Shown: piece after piece, positions 5,944 through 6,426 of the stretch
Layout: each line of letters opens with the position of its first letter
How positions within the stretch are numbered: position 1 is the stretch's first letter
NCBI GenBank assembly: GCA_007116425.1
Contig: SKIL01000183.1
Span: 1-6,426 of the forward strand
DNA length: 6,426 nucleotides
Reading direction: 5' to 3'
From: Bacteriovoracaceae bacterium
Lineage (GTDB): Bacteria > Bdellovibrionota > Bacteriovoracia > Bacteriovoracales > Bacteriovoracaceae
Program-made: the position numbers and the translations under genes
The notes under the pieces: generated by a model
The model's input: only the letters and a program-made list of their open reading frames with translations
Told to the model about the DNA's origin: nothing
The model's database searches: none

Positions 5944-6426
5944 ATGAAAAACTTTGGATTTTTAGCAATCGCGGCAACTCTCTTGATATCGCCTGCAAAT
6001 GCTCAGTTTCAACGTTATCAGTCAGACACTGACTTTGATGAAGCTCCTACTCGCGAGCAGCGGCAACAAGAGCGCCAGCAACAAAGAAGAGAGCGCTCAG
6101 ATACTAGAAGCTCTGAAAGACGCCCGGTTGATTCTCTTATTGATCGTGCCAGACAAGACGACAATGTCTTTGGTAGAGGTACAGGAGTAGGCCAGAGTGA
6201 AACCCCAGTTGACTCAAAATATGTAAATCTAAACCCCGAAACTGCTTTTGGTCCTGAAATTGTGACAAGTTTTGACTTTCCCGACACTAGTCTTGTTGAA
6301 CTTACCAAGCACATGCAGGAGCTTACTGGAATAAACCTTATCTTAGATGAAGACCTCCGGGGAAATATTTCAATTATGGCCCCGACACCTATTACAGTTG
6401 GTGATGCGTGGAAGGCCTACCTAACA
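5944..6426 (+). CDS. gspD: Type II secretion system secretin GspD, N-terminal part (3' end off the window)
   Basis: This is the outer-membrane secretin of the T2SS, the multimeric pore through which folded periplasmic proteins leave the cell. The window holds the first 161 codons, open to the right edge. A Sec signal peptide (Lys2, hydrophobic core 4-15, SPANA) predicts cleavage after Ala20 by an AxA rule. Residues 21 to about 104 form a hydrophilic low-complexity spacer. It includes residues 37-51, which are made only of Arg, Glu and Gln, then a Ser/Arg stretch. From about 107 the secretin N0 domain begins: SFDFPDTSLVELTKHMQELTGINLILDEDLRGNISIMAPTPIT, a clear match to the secretin/TonB short N-terminal fold. 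In known systems N0 binds the GspC HR domain, and gspC is directly upstream. N1-N3, the secretin core and any S-domain lie beyond the window. The spacer is longer than in classical GspD, where N0 nearly follows the signal peptide. PilQ- or type III-type secretins share N0, but the gspC neighbour argues for GspD. Confidence 0.92.
   Translation, partial: MKNFGFLAIAATLLISPANAQFQRYQSDTDFDEAPTREQRQQERQQQRRERSDTRSSERRPVDSLIDRARQDDNVFGRGTGVGQSETPVDSKYVNLNPETAFGPEIVTSFDFPDTSLVELTKHMQELTGINLILDEDLRGNISIMAPTPITVGDAWKAYLT
6055..6084 (+). repeat. Imperfect 15-bp tandem duplication in the gspD linker
   Basis: Two adjacent 15-base units (6055-6069 and 6070-6084) match at 12 of 15 positions and encode EQRQQ and ERQQQ. 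The duplication is in frame and accounts for part of the Arg/Glu/Gln-only stretch of the GspD spacer, suggesting growth of the linker by slippage or tandem duplication. Confidence 0.55.

Noticed and set aside
6018..6314. Open minus-strand frame of 98 codons opposite gspD
   Set aside because: It lies antisense to a convincing GspD signal peptide, linker and N0 region and has low-complexity Ser/Arg composition mirroring the linker.

Overview
The window is AT-rich, with lysine-, asparagine- and isoleucine-rich proteins. It reads as chromosomal DNA of a Gram-negative bacterium: it holds a lipobox lipoprotein and the start of a type II secretion system (T2SS). The T2SS subunit architecture, the CRTAC1-type lipoprotein and the AT-rich codon use are compatible with the Bdellovibrionota/Bacteriovoracales, but that placement is an inference from style and is not proven here.

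Layout. (1) Bases 1-436, plus strand: the 3' end of an unrecognised helical protein whose start lies off the window. (2) Bases 381-3957, minus strand: a tight two-gene unit. A VLCAD/FadE-like acyl-CoA dehydrogenase is followed almost without a gap by a secreted FG-GAP/ASPIC-UnbV (CRTAC1-like) lipoprotein. The lipoprotein's 3' end overlaps the 3' end of the first gene by 56 bp, tail to tail. (3) Bases 3958-4254: a 297-bp divergent intergenic region. It has a recognisable promoter for the rightward genes, a weaker candidate for the leftward pair, and a 12-nt inverted repeat whose promoter-proximal copy covers the candidate leftward -35. (4) Bases 4255-6426, plus strand: gspC followed 27 bp later by the 5' part of gspD, which runs off the right edge.

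How the genes work together. GspC (inner-membrane clamp) and GspD (outer-membrane secretin) are direct partners in the T2SS: in characterised systems the GspC HR domain binds the GspD N0 domain, and both domains are visible here. The operon probably continues rightwards with other gsp genes. The acyl-CoA dehydrogenase would carry out the first step of fatty acid beta-oxidation in the cytoplasm. Its pairing with a surface lipoprotein has no obvious biochemical logic.

I see no mobile element, CRISPR array, RNA gene or clearly new system. The most unusual points are the roughly 248-residue charge-segregated cytoplasmic extension of GspC, a matching low-complexity extension at the N-terminus of GspD, the tight pairing of the dehydrogenase with the lipoprotein, and the paired operator-like repeats in the divergent region.
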